Shown piece by piece: positions 45,836 to 54,076 of a stretch of 64,000 nt of DNA. Under the pieces are notes generated by a model that saw nothing but the letters and a program-made list of their open reading frames with translations, was not told where the DNA came from and did not search any database. Position 1 is the first letter of the stretch. Each line of letters begins with the position of its first letter. This stretch comes from Mucilaginibacter yixingensis (GTDB lineage: Bacteria > Bacteroidota > Bacteroidia > Sphingobacteriales > Sphingobacteriaceae), in NCBI RefSeq assembly GCF_041080815.1, contig NZ_CP160205.1, positions 3,224,001-3,288,000 of the forward strand, given 5' to 3'. A program made the position numbers and the translations under genes.

Positions 45836-46708
45836 TTAGGCTAATAATACGGTTCGTAAATATTTGCTGCTTTGCTGTATACTGACATACGGATCAATCT
45901 TAAAATTCTCCTGCTCAACAATATAATGCTTAATACCGGCCACTTTGGCTTTGGCCAATATTTGCTGGAAATTGATGCTGCCTGAGCCAACTTCGGTGTT
46001 AAGCTTAGGATCTTGTTTGTCCATATCCTTTACGTGTACCATGGTGAACCGGCCCGGATGCGCATCGAATAATTTAACCGGATCTTGTCCTGCACGTACT
46101 ACCCAGTACAGATCCATTTCAAAATCAACCAGCTTAGGGTTGGCGCCTTTGAGCAGCGAGCTGTATAATGGAACGCCTTCAATCTCCGTAAACTCAAAAT
46201 CGTGGTTATGATAAGCCATTTTCAGACCCGCCTGATGAATGCGCTCTGCGGCTATATTAATTTTAGCAATCAGCTTTTCAACATCGGCAGCTGTGCGACG
46301 AAATTTGGCGTTAACATACGGCATCGTTACATACTGATGACCCAGCATTTTAGCCGCAGCAATGGCATCGTCCAGTTCGGTAAATGTACCATCAGCCAAT
46401 AACTGATCCATACCGTAATGACCGCTTGGCGATTTTAATCCGTGCTGATCCAGCAATTTTTTAAACTCTACGGCACTTAAGCCCCAAAAACCTTTGTCTT
46501 TGCTGTAGCCAAATACTTCTACCTCTTTGTAACCGGCTTCGGCTACTTTGGCAATAACGCCTTTTACATCTTTTGGCAATTGATCGCGCAGGGTATATAA
46601 TTGTAATCCGGCCACGGCATTGGTTTTAGCAGACAATAGTTGCGGAGCCAGCATTAAACCAGCGCCCAGCATACCTGCCTGTGTTAAAAATTCTCTTCTG
46701 TTTGTCAT
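45836..46708 (-). CDS. Sugar phosphate isomerase/epimerase-family TIM-barrel protein, exported
   Basis: A 290-residue protein with a twin-arginine-type leader (NRREFLTQAGMLGAGLMLAPQ) and an AP-endonuclease-2-type barrel: LYTLRDQLPKDV, GYKEVEVFG, YHNHDFEF, DLYWVVRAGQDPVKLF and FTMVHVKDMD, with metal-binding Glu, His and Asp positions expected there. In DUF1080 clusters such barrels act on 3-keto sugars, for example as hydratases or isomerases. It follows the next barrel protein by 14 bases and precedes DUF1080 by 11 bases. Confidence 0.82.
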   Translation of the reverse strand: MTNRREFLTQAGMLGAGLMLAPQLLSAKTNAVAGLQLYTLRDQLPKDVKGVIAKVAEAGYKEVEVFGYSKDKGFWGLSAVEFKKLLDQHGLKSPSGHYGMDQLLADGTFTELDDAIAAAKMLGHQYVTMPYVNAKFRRTAADVEKLIAKINIAAERIHQAGLKMAYHNHDFEFTEIEGVPLYSSLLKGANPKLVDFEMDLYWVVRAGQDPVKLFDAHPGRFTMVHVKDMDKQDPKLNTEVGSGSINFQQILAKAKVAGIKHYIVEQENFKIDPYVSIQQSSKYLRTVLLA

Positions 46709-46722
46709 TGTTTATGTTTGGT

Positions 46723-47610
46723 TTAAACATCGCAAATGCGGATAGCTGCTTTAAGCGATGCAATTTTGTCTGTGTTTTTCGGCACAAATTCCTGGCCTAC
46801 ATAGCCTTTAAAACCGGTGCTTACAATAGCTTTCATAACAGCCGGATAGTAAAGCTCCTGCGTATCGTCAATCTCATTACGCCCCGGTATACCGCCAGTA
46901 TGGTAATGCGCAATATACTGGTGATAGGTTTTTATATTTCTGATGATATCGCCTTCCATAATTTGCATGTGATAGATATCATACAATAACTTAAAGTTCT
47001 CTGAGCCTAAACGTTTACAAAGTTCAACGCCCCACTCCACGCGGTCGCATTGGTAATCTTTATGATCAACCTTGCTGTTTAGTAGCTCCATACATAGAAC
47101 TACTTTGTGCTTTTCGGCCAGTTCTACCAATGGCTTCAGGCCTTCAACACAGTTGCGCCAGCCGGTCTCATCATCTTTACCCCTGCGGCTTCCGCTGAAG
47201 CAGATGAGGTTGGTATAACCATTTTGGGCTACCTGCGGAATAAGGTTAGCATAATTCTTTTGCAGCGTGGCATGGAATTTCGGATCATTGAAACCATCCG
47301 TCAGATTAATCTCTGCACCGTTACACATCGGCGAGTGCATACCGTGCTTTTGCAGCGTAGGCCAATCGGCCGGGCCGCAAAGATCGATGCCTTTAATGCC
47401 AATTTGTTTGGAGACCAGGCAAAGTTCATCCAGCGTTAACGGCCTATAACACCACGGACTAACCGAGTGGTTGATGTTTCCTTTCAATGCGGCATTTATA
47501 TGCTCTTTAGGCTCATCGATTGTAAAGGCCGATAGCGCCCCGGCACCCACCACAGCGGCAGAACCGGTTACCATGTTTTTTATAGCTGTTCTTCTGTTTT
47601 GATGTGACAT
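46723..47610 (-). CDS. Hydroxypyruvate isomerase-like TIM-barrel protein, exported
   Basis: A 295-residue barrel protein with a Tat-like leader (NRRTAIKNMVTGSAAVVGAG). The barrel shows IGIKGIDLCGPADWPTLQ, NLICFSGSRRG, VVLCMELLNSK, LLYDIYHMQIMEGD and YIAHYHTGGIPGRNEID, resembling hydroxypyruvate isomerases and related AP-endonuclease-2 barrels. It lies 12 bases downstream of the MFS gene in the operon. Together with the neighbouring barrel it probably isomerises or hydrates a 3-keto-sugar intermediate in the periplasm; the reaction itself is not readable. Confidence 0.8.
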   Translation of the reverse strand: MSHQNRRTAIKNMVTGSAAVVGAGALSAFTIDEPKEHINAALKGNINHSVSPWCYRPLTLDELCLVSKQIGIKGIDLCGPADWPTLQKHGMHSPMCNGAEINLTDGFNDPKFHATLQKNYANLIPQVAQNGYTNLICFSGSRRGKDDETGWRNCVEGLKPLVELAEKHKVVLCMELLNSKVDHKDYQCDRVEWGVELCKRLGSENFKLLYDIYHMQIMEGDIIRNIKTYHQYIAHYHTGGIPGRNEIDDTQELYYPAVMKAIVSTGFKGYVGQEFVPKNTDKIASLKAAIRICDV

Positions 47611-47622
47611 ACTGGTGATTAT

Positions 47623-48870
47623 TTAAATTTGAACTGCCGCCGATGGTTCTTCAATATCCAGCCCCGGACGGGTTTCAATTGCGTTTTTATCGCGGAAGAA
47701 AAGCAGGAATAGCACTAGAACCCCCAGGGCAATACCGGCTGGAATTAGCCAGATAGCTTGCCAATCGTGCCCTGCTGCAGTTTTGTGGCTGTCTACAATC
47801 GGACCAGAAATATATGATCCCATCAACATACCAACGCCATAGGTAGCCAGGGTAATGAAGCCCTGTGCAGCACTTTTGAAACGCTCGCCGGCCAGGTTAT
47901 CGGTATACAATTGGCCGGTTACAAAGAAGAAATCATAACATACCCCGTGAATTACAATACCGGCAATCAGCATCCAGTAATTGGCATCGCCATTGCCATA
48001 GGCAAAGCACACATATCTCACCACCCAGGTTAACATGCCAATAGCCAGCATTTTCTTAACGCCCAAACGCACAAAGAACAAAGGCATAGCCGCCATAAAG
48101 ATCAGCTCAGACCACTGCCCCCACGATTGCTTGAAAGCGGCTTCTTTCATACCCACCTCGTTTAAGAACGGATTAGTAAAATTGTAGTAAAACGCCAGCG
48201 GCACACAAATGGCAACAGATGCCAGGAAGAAAGTAAGATAGGATCTGTTTTTTAGCAGACCTATAGATTCTAAACCGATAACCTCCGAAAAAGTGGTTTT
48301 CTGACCTTTTTTTGCCGGCGGTGTATCTGGCAAGGTAAAGCTCAATAAACCCAAAGCGATTGATGCAACCGCAGCCATCTTGAAAGTTAGCACCAGTGTG
48401 TTGTTTTGCTCCCAGGCCAGTTTACCAATAATGGTACCGGCAATGATCCAGCCCAGTGTACCAAAAAACCTGATTGGCGGAAACTCTTTATTTGGGTTAG
48501 CCATCTGCTTAAACGACACCGAATTTACCAGTGCCAGCGTAGGCATATAAATAATCATGTACAGCAATATAATTGGGTAAAAGCCCTCAAAGTTGCTCAC
48601 CGTGGTGCCATACCATAGCAAGCCGCCACCTGCCAGGTGCAGTATGCCTAATATTTTTTGTGCCGGGAAATATTTATCGGCAATGAGGCCGATAATAAAC
48701 GGCGCAATAATAGCTCCTAATGATTGCGTGGCATAGGCGGTGCCAATTTGCGTGCCCGATGCTTGTAATGATTTGCCTAAGTAGGTACCCATGGTTACAA
48801 ACCAGGCACCCCAGATAAAAAACTCCAGGAACATCATTACAGACAGTTTAGTTCTGATAATACCGCTCAT
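47623..48870 (-). CDS. MFS permease of the nucleoside/NupG-like group
   Basis: A 415-residue, 12-helix inner-membrane transporter. It opens with MMFLEFFIWGAWFVTMGTYL, a signature of the Bacteroidota NupG/XapB-like MFS group, and carries GLIADKYFPAQKILGILH and VTGQLYTDNLAGERFKSAAQ. In DUF1080 clusters this group is thought to carry keto sugars or their products rather than nucleosides. It follows the cytochrome c gene, with a repeat and hairpin in the 167-base gap, and precedes the barrel proteins. Confidence 0.85.
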   Translation of the reverse strand: MSGIIRTKLSVMMFLEFFIWGAWFVTMGTYLGKSLQASGTQIGTAYATQSLGAIIAPFIIGLIADKYFPAQKILGILHLAGGGLLWYGTTVSNFEGFYPIILLYMIIYMPTLALVNSVSFKQMANPNKEFPPIRFFGTLGWIIAGTIIGKLAWEQNNTLVLTFKMAAVASIALGLLSFTLPDTPPAKKGQKTTFSEVIGLESIGLLKNRSYLTFFLASVAICVPLAFYYNFTNPFLNEVGMKEAAFKQSWGQWSELIFMAAMPLFFVRLGVKKMLAIGMLTWVVRYVCFAYGNGDANYWMLIAGIVIHGVCYDFFFVTGQLYTDNLAGERFKSAAQGFITLATYGVGMLMGSYISGPIVDSHKTAAGHDWQAIWLIPAGIALGVLVLFLLFFRDKNAIETRPGLDIEEPSAAVQI

Positions 48871-48912
48871 CTGTTTGGTTTATTGATTTATTTGGTTTTG
48901 GTTGTCTTATGG

Positions 48913-48934
48913 TGATAACGCCTCTCCGTTATCA
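48913..48934. terminator. Hairpin TGATAACG-N6-CGTTATCA
   Basis: Perfect 8-base arms at 48913-48920 and 48927-48934 in the gap between the cytochrome c and MFS genes. It may attenuate or stabilise the transcript within the operon. It directly abuts a larger repeat. Confidence 0.4.
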
Positions 48935-48936
48935 TG

Positions 48937-49025
48937 TGTCATCCCGATCGGTAATGAGCCATCTCTTCAGCAATGCATCCCATCTCATTGCTTTGAAAAG
49001 ATAGCTCCCGTTTATCGTGATGACA
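48937..49025. repeat. REP-like imperfect inverted repeat (TGTCATC...GATGACA)
   Basis: TGTCATC-CC-GAT at 48937-48948 pairs with ATC-G-TGATGACA ending at 49025, enclosing about 65 bases with further short pairings. Elements bounded by GTCATCCCGA and its complement are frequent intergenic repeats in Sphingobacteriaceae, from general knowledge; no second copy is inside this window. It separates the upstream and downstream halves of the operon and could reduce downstream expression. Confidence 0.45.
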
Positions 49026-49037
49026 GTTTTTCTAAAC

Positions 49038-49442
49038 TTACTTGACCGACAGGATATATTTTGCCATTTCCTTTGCGTCATCTTCGCTCAGGCCGCCGTG
49101 TGGTGACATGGCTACGTCGCCCCAGCTACCGCTACCGCCTTTAATAATCTTATCGGCCAGCTTGGCTACGGTAGCGTCTGACTGATCATATTTTGCGGCG
49201 ATATCTTTAAACGCCGGACCAACCAGTTTCACATCTGGCTTGTGGCAGGTACCGCAATCTGAACTGGCCATTAAACCTTCGCCCTTAGATTTTGGTGCAT
49301 TGGCTACACTTTCAGTGCCCACGGCGGCTGATTGATTTGTGGTAGATGCGGCATCTGTTGATGCACTGTTGCTACCGCCGCCGCATGCTGCCAAACCCAA
49401 TACACCTGCTGCTACTAAAACTATCAAATTGATTTTTTTCAT
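49038..49442 (-). CDS. Cytochrome c lipoprotein (single heme)
   Basis: A 134-residue protein: lipoprotein signal with lipobox Cys 20 (GLAACGGG), a low-complexity Ser/Ala/Thr linker, then a class I cytochrome c domain with heme motif CGTCH (63-67), the following GPAFKDIAAKY helix and a likely axial Met in VAMSPHGG. Length and ending (AKEMAKYILSV) fit small monoheme cytochromes. It lies nine bases after the isomerase gene and probably accepts electrons from the GMC flavoprotein complex encoded upstream. Confidence 0.92.
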   Translation of the reverse strand: MKKINLIVLVAAGVLGLAACGGGSNSASTDAASTTNQSAAVGTESVANAPKSKGEGLMASSDCGTCHKPDVKLVGPAFKDIAAKYDQSDATVAKLADKIIKGGSGSWGDVAMSPHGGLSEDDAKEMAKYILSVK

Positions 49443-49450
49443 GATGATGA

Positions 49451-50503
49451 TTATATTCCTAATATCTTTTTGTTGAATGATTGACCTGTACCCGGTGATG
49501 CAAAATCGTCAAACGCACGTTCTGTTACCCTAATAATATGGTCTTTAATAAATTGGGCGCCTTCGCGTGCGCCATCTTCCGGGTGCTTCAGGGCGCACTC
49601 CCATTCCAGCACGGCCCAGCCGCTAAAATTATACTGCGTTAACTTACTGAATATCGATTTAAAATCAACCTGACCATCGCCCAGAGAGCGGAAACGGCCA
49701 GCACGATCTACCCAACCCTGGTAGCCACCATAAACACCCTGCCGACCAGTAGGATTAAATTCTGCATCCTTTACATGGAACATCTTAATCCGCTCGTGAT
49801 AGATATCGATATACTCCAGATAGTCCAGGCATTGCAATACAAAGTGCGATGGATCATACAGCAGACAAGCTCTTGGATGATGATTAACCTTTTCCAAAAA
49901 CATTTCGTAGCTGATACCATCGTGCAGATCCTCGCCCGGGTGGATCTCATAGCACAGGTCTACACCGTTTTCGTCAAACACATCCAGGATTGGTCTCCAC
50001 CGATCTGCCAGCTCTGTAAAGCCGGTTTCCACCAAACCCGCAGGGCGCTGTGGCCAGGCGTACACCATGGGCCAAAGCAATGCACCGCTAAAGGTAGCAT
50101 GGGCATTCAATCCCAGGTTTTGTGATGCCCTGGCGGCATACTTTAGTTGCTGCACGGCCCACTCCTGACGCGCTTTGGGATTGCCATGCAAAGCCTGCGG
50201 CGCAAAACCATCAAAGAGCTGATCATAAGCCGGATGCACCGCAACCAGTTGCCCTTGTAAATGGGTGGATAGTTCGCTAATTTCTAATCCGTGGCTGTTT
50301 ACCAAGCCTTTCAGTTCATCAGCATAAGTTTTACTTTCAGCCGCTTTTTGCAGATCGATAAAACGAGGATCGGTAGTTGGAATCTGGATGGCTTTATAAC
50401 CTAAATCTTTGGCCCATTTACAAATTGCATCGAGGCTGTTAAATGGAGCCTCAGAGCCTATAAACTGGGCTAAAAAAATGGCCGGTCCTTTAATTGTTCT
50501 CAT
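49451..50503 (-). CDS. Sugar phosphate isomerase/epimerase-family TIM-barrel protein, cytosolic
   Basis: A 350-residue barrel protein without signal peptide. ATG 50503 (MRTIKGPAIFLAQFIG) is chosen: it begins four bases after the stop of the preceding Gfo/Idh gene, while the upstream ATG at 50566 would overlap it by 59 bases and add a non-homologous tail. Barrel motifs are YKAIQIPTTDPRFIDL, LCYEIHPGEDLHDG, CLLYDPSHFVLQ and IKMFHVKDAEF. In similar clusters it handles the oxidised sugar after uptake. Being cytosolic, it differs from the two exported barrels of this operon. Confidence 0.82.
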   Translation of the reverse strand: MRTIKGPAIFLAQFIGSEAPFNSLDAICKWAKDLGYKAIQIPTTDPRFIDLQKAAESKTYADELKGLVNSHGLEISELSTHLQGQLVAVHPAYDQLFDGFAPQALHGNPKARQEWAVQQLKYAARASQNLGLNAHATFSGALLWPMVYAWPQRPAGLVETGFTELADRWRPILDVFDENGVDLCYEIHPGEDLHDGISYEMFLEKVNHHPRACLLYDPSHFVLQCLDYLEYIDIYHERIKMFHVKDAEFNPTGRQGVYGGYQGWVDRAGRFRSLGDGQVDFKSIFSKLTQYNFSGWAVLEWECALKHPEDGAREGAQFIKDHIIRVTERAFDDFASPGTGQSFNKKILGI

Positions 50504-50507
50504 AGAT

Positions 50508-51659
50508 TTAAATGATAAAATCGGTCCACTTTTGGGTTGATTTTCCGGAAGCAATAACGTTTTCAATAAATGCCATGCCGCGCACTCCCTCTTTAATGCC
50601 AGGGTAATCCAGCACCTCAGGCGATGGTGTTTCGCCGGCCTGTCTGGCTTTTACATGCAGCGCAAAATTGCGGTACAGGTTGGCAAAAGCTTCCAAATAC
50701 CCCTCTGGGTGACCGGATGGCGTGCGGGTATTGTGGGCAGCAAAACTACTGGTGTAACCGCCGCCGGTGCGCCATATTTCGGCAGGCTTATTGGCCCATT
50801 TTACCAGCAGGGTATTGGCATCTTCCTGTTGCCATTCCAGGCCGCCGTTTTCGCCATACACACGTACTTTTACTTTGTTTTCTTCGCCCGCGGCAACCTG
50901 GGTAGCTATTAACACGCCACTGGCACCGTTGCTGAATCTGAGCAGAGCGGCACCGTCATCATCCAGTCTGCGGCCTTTTACCACCGTGTTGATATCGGCA
51001 CAAAGCTGGGTTACTTCAACGCCGCTTACGTATTCGGCCAGGTTGAAAGCATGGATACCAATATCGCCCATGGCACCAGCTATACCGCTTTTGGCCGGAT
51101 CTGTACGCCAGGTAGCTTGTTTATTATTCGTACCTTCTACAAAAGTGCTTAACCAGCCCTGTGGATACTCTACATATACTTTTCTGATCTCACCCAACTT
51201 ACCGCTTTTTACCAACTGGCGTGCTTCTTTTACCATTGGGTACCCGGTATAGGTGTGCGTTAGGCAAAATAACCGGCCGGTTTCTTCAACTACTTTCTGC
51301 AGTTCCTTAGCTTCGACCAGAGAGAAAGTCATCGGTTTATCCAAAATCACATCAAAACCGGCCAGCATGGCTTGCTTAGCAGGCTCAAAATGTAGGTGGT
51401 TTGGTGTTACAATACAGATGACCTGCACACGCTCATGCGCCGGTAAAGCTTGCTCTTGCTCCAGCATTTGTTGCCACGAAGCATAGCAACGTTGAGCCGG
51501 CAGATCCAGCAGCAGACCGCTGGCCCTGGAACGCTCCGCATCACTGCTGAAGGCCCCGCAAACCAATTGGTATTCGTTATCTATGCGCGAAGCAATGCGG
51601 TGTACGGCGCCAATAAACGCCCCCTGGCCCCCGCCAATCATCCCTAATCTTAGTTTCAT
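50508..51659 (-). CDS. Gfo/Idh/MocA-family NAD(P)-dependent sugar dehydrogenase
   Basis: A 383-residue cytosolic enzyme. The Rossmann fold opens with LGMIGGGQGAFIGAVHRIA, followed by VICIVTPNHLHFEPAKQAML and the signature DVILDKPMTFSLVEAKEL, where the Lys of DKP is catalytic; GDIGIHAFNLAEYVSG carries the conserved Asp/His pair. Members oxidise or reduce sugars at C3 or inositol-like positions. It follows the small GMC subunit by 34 bases. In this operon it could reduce the 3-keto sugar back to a usable hexose. Confidence 0.9.
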   Translation of the reverse strand: MKLRLGMIGGGQGAFIGAVHRIASRIDNEYQLVCGAFSSDAERSRASGLLLDLPAQRCYASWQQMLEQEQALPAHERVQVICIVTPNHLHFEPAKQAMLAGFDVILDKPMTFSLVEAKELQKVVEETGRLFCLTHTYTGYPMVKEARQLVKSGKLGEIRKVYVEYPQGWLSTFVEGTNNKQATWRTDPAKSGIAGAMGDIGIHAFNLAEYVSGVEVTQLCADINTVVKGRRLDDDGAALLRFSNGASGVLIATQVAAGEENKVKVRVYGENGGLEWQQEDANTLLVKWANKPAEIWRTGGGYTSSFAAHNTRTPSGHPEGYLEAFANLYRNFALHVKARQAGETPSPEVLDYPGIKEGVRGMAFIENVIASGKSTQKWTDFII

Positions 51660-51693
51660 AGAATAATATGGAAAATTTTAAGGCTTTAGCTGC

Positions 51694-52263
51694 TTATAAA
51701 GCCCAGGCTTTATCTCCTTTTTTATATGGATAGTTACCATCATACTTACCGGGAACCGGCAAATAACGTAATGCTTTGGTTGCGCCTAGTTCAGAGGTAA
51801 AATATCCCAGCAAGGTGAGCTGCTTCATCATTCTGAAATAATGATTCGGATCTTCTTTCTTTTTGTTTTTGGTATATGCTTCCTGTTCTTTATCAAGATT
51901 AATAAGCAACTCCGTACGTTTAGCCTGATCTGCTTCCAGGAATTTCTTACCTGATAATTTCAAAGAGGCTTCGTCCAGCTTTTTGATGCCATCCAGGAAA
52001 ATATCCTGGTCTGACGGCTGGTAGCAATCGCGTACCATTACCGCCATAAACTGTGCAACTCCGGCTTCTTTGGCGCCCGGGGTTGAGGTTTTGGGCAAGA
52101 TCGTTTCGGCTACTTCACCTAAAAAATGCTGCTGATCGGGCTCAAACAAACCACTTACATTTTTTGCACCTGCTGACTGGCATCCCGACAGGAAAAATTC
52201 GCCGCCTATAATTGCGCCACCCATCAGCAGGGCCACGCGTTCAATAGCTTCTCTTCTGTTCAT
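51694..52263 (-). CDS. Gluconate 2-dehydrogenase subunit 3-family protein
   Basis: A 189-residue small subunit with a leader combining twin Arg (NRREAIERVALLMGG) and a lipobox-like LSGC. The body fits the gluconate 2-dehydrogenase gamma-subunit family (PF13618): EVAETILPKTSTPGAKEAGV, FMAVMVRDCYQPSDQD and the end region MKQLTLLGYFTSELGATKAL. The neighbouring flavoprotein has no signal of its own, so this subunit probably carries it across the membrane by the Tat pathway as a folded complex and anchors it. It is 24 bases downstream of that gene. Confidence 0.88.
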   Translation of the reverse strand: MNRREAIERVALLMGGAIIGGEFFLSGCQSAGAKNVSGLFEPDQQHFLGEVAETILPKTSTPGAKEAGVAQFMAVMVRDCYQPSDQDIFLDGIKKLDEASLKLSGKKFLEADQAKRTELLINLDKEQEAYTKNKKKEDPNHYFRMMKQLTLLGYFTSELGATKALRYLPVPGKYDGNYPYKKGDKAWAL

Positions 52264-52287
52264 TGTTAAATGTATCGATGAAAATTA

Positions 52288-53970
52288 TCAGATGTTCATT
52301 TTCTTTAACTCCTCCACAGCATGGTTAGCTGCGCGGGCGGTAAGCGCCATATAGGTGAGCGACGGGTTCTGACACGCGCTTGAGGTCATGGCAGAGCCAT
52401 CGGTCACAAATACGTTTTTTGCATCCCAAACCTGGTTCCACTCATTCAGTACCGATGTTTTCGGATCGCGGCCCATACGTGCGGTGCCCATCTCGTGTAT
52501 CCCGCGACCAAGTATTGCAGGTTCATTATAAGTTTTTACATCCTTAACGCCGGCTGCTTCCAGCATTTCCTTAGCATCATTAGCCATATCCATGCGCATT
52601 TTAATCTCGTTATCGCGTATGGTGGCATCAACCGCCAGAACAGGCAGGCCCCATTTGTCTTTCCTGGTTTTATCCAGAAATACACGGTTATCATGGTATG
52701 GCAGTGTTTCGCCAAAGCCGCCCAGGCCCATATTCCAGCCACCTGGTTCTGAAATGGCATCTTTATAAGCGCCGCCAATGCTGGCCATCTCTGCAATTTC
52801 ATGCCCCCAGCCCCCTCTTCCGGCGCTGCCTTGATAACCAAAACCGCGAATGTAATCGCGATGCTCGCCGTTCAGATTACGGAAACGAGGGACGTAGATA
52901 CCATTGGCACGGCGGCCATAAATGTATTTATCTTCAAAACCTTCAACCCTGCCACCGGCGCCTACGTTTAGGTGGTGGTCCATCAGGTTGTGGCCCAGTT
53001 GGCCGCTGCTGCTGCCTAAACCATCAGGCCATACATCGGTGGCAGAGTTCATCAGCACCCATGCAGAGTTCATGGTTGAAGCGTTCAGGAAGATTACCTT
53101 AGCGTAGTACTCGTATGTTTTGTTGTTCTCGGCATCCAGTACTTCAACACCTTTTGCTTTTTTGGTATCCTTATCATACAATATACGGGTAACAATTGAC
53201 CACGGACGCAGCGTTAAATTGCCGGTTGCCAAAGCCGCCGGCAACGTGGCCGACTGCGTGCTGAAGTATGCTCCGAACGGACAACCCAACCAGCATTTAT
53301 TACGATATTGACAATTAGTACGATTGTTATGCGGAACGGTAATATTAGCCGTACGACCAATAATCATCGGTCTTTGACCTTGGTAGTGCGCTTTAATACG
53401 GGCGGCTACATCTTTTTCTACCACGTTCATCTCCATGGGTGGCATAAAATCACCATCGGGAAGAATAGCCAGACCATCTTTATTTCCGGAGATGCCTGCA
53501 AAGCGTTCAACGTAGCTATACCAAGGGGCCAGATCTTGATAACGAATAGGCCAATCTACTGCAATGCCATCTTTCAGGTTGGCTTCAAAGTCAACATCGG
53601 CCAGGCGATAGCTCTGACGGCCCCACATCAGCGAACGACCGCCAACATGGTATCCTCTAAACCAGTCGAAACGTTTAACTTCTGTATAAGGGCTTTCTTT
53701 CTCGTTCACCCAGTAATCAAGATTGGTTTCATTGAGCGGATAATCGCGCTTCAGAACCGGGTAATCTTTGATCATCTGCTGGGTACGCCCTCCGCGGTGC
53801 GGAAACTCCCATGGCGCTTTATTGGCATTTACATAATCTTTAATATGCTCAATATTGCGGCCACGCTCCAGCATAAGTGTTTTAAGGCCTTTTTCGGTCA
53901 ATTCCTTAGCGGCCCACCCGCCAGAAATTCCAGAGCCTATCACAATTGCATCATAGGTATTAGTTGCCAT
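52288..53970 (-). CDS. GMC-family FAD-dependent sugar dehydrogenase, large subunit
   Basis: A 560-residue flavoprotein with FAD motif IVIGSGISGGWAAKEL (10-25), GYHVGGRSLMWGRQSYR (about 107-123), and the C-terminal signature GIHEMGTARMG with FVTDGSAMTSSACQNPSLT. Three cysteines (C220, C226, C230) in NCQYRNKCWLGCPFG could hold an Fe-S cluster, as in fructose- and glucose-dehydrogenase-type GMC proteins. It probably oxidises a sugar at C3 in the periplasm and passes electrons to the cytochrome c of the operon. It has no signal peptide; the twin-Arg leader is on the next gene. The promoter at 54031-54061 drives it. Confidence 0.88.
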   Translation of the reverse strand: MATNTYDAIVIGSGISGGWAAKELTEKGLKTLMLERGRNIEHIKDYVNANKAPWEFPHRGGRTQQMIKDYPVLKRDYPLNETNLDYWVNEKESPYTEVKRFDWFRGYHVGGRSLMWGRQSYRLADVDFEANLKDGIAVDWPIRYQDLAPWYSYVERFAGISGNKDGLAILPDGDFMPPMEMNVVEKDVAARIKAHYQGQRPMIIGRTANITVPHNNRTNCQYRNKCWLGCPFGAYFSTQSATLPAALATGNLTLRPWSIVTRILYDKDTKKAKGVEVLDAENNKTYEYYAKVIFLNASTMNSAWVLMNSATDVWPDGLGSSSGQLGHNLMDHHLNVGAGGRVEGFEDKYIYGRRANGIYVPRFRNLNGEHRDYIRGFGYQGSAGRGGWGHEIAEMASIGGAYKDAISEPGGWNMGLGGFGETLPYHDNRVFLDKTRKDKWGLPVLAVDATIRDNEIKMRMDMANDAKEMLEAAGVKDVKTYNEPAILGRGIHEMGTARMGRDPKTSVLNEWNQVWDAKNVFVTDGSAMTSSACQNPSLTYMALTARAANHAVEELKKMNI

Positions 53971-54014
53971 AAAAGGGATATTGGTTTAATAACTGGTCGA
54001 TGAGACTTTAGCAA

Positions 54015-54033
54015 TTGTCTCATTAAGAGACAA
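54015..54033. promoter_or_regulatory. Palindrome TTGTCTCATTAAGAGACAA, operator of the keto-sugar operon
   Basis: Seven-base arms TTGTCTC (54015-54021) and GAGACAA (54027-54033) flank ATTAA. A further GAGAC at 54002-54006 makes ATGAGAC-N10-GTCTCAT with the left arm. The palindrome covers the end of the -7 box and the expected transcription start, a classic repressor position. The Nudix-type regulator encoded next to it is the likely binder; this is inference. Confidence 0.6.
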
Positions 54034-54061
54034 AGCTACAATTACTTGTCAATTTTCCAAA
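54031..54061 (-). promoter_or_regulatory. Promoter of the GMC/keto-sugar operon
   Basis: On the minus strand TTTG (54061-54058), a 19-base spacer, and TAGCTTTG (54038-54031) match the Bacteroidota housekeeping promoter TTTG-N19-TAnnTTTG completely. Transcription would start near 54024, giving a leader of about 54 bases before the ATG at 53970. Confidence 0.7.
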
Positions 54062-54076
54062 TTATTCAGCAACATG

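Noticed and set aside
53308..54003. 231-codon plus-strand frame opposite the GMC gene
   Set aside because: Antisense shadow of a clear GMC flavoprotein; its end also runs over the promoter and palindrome.
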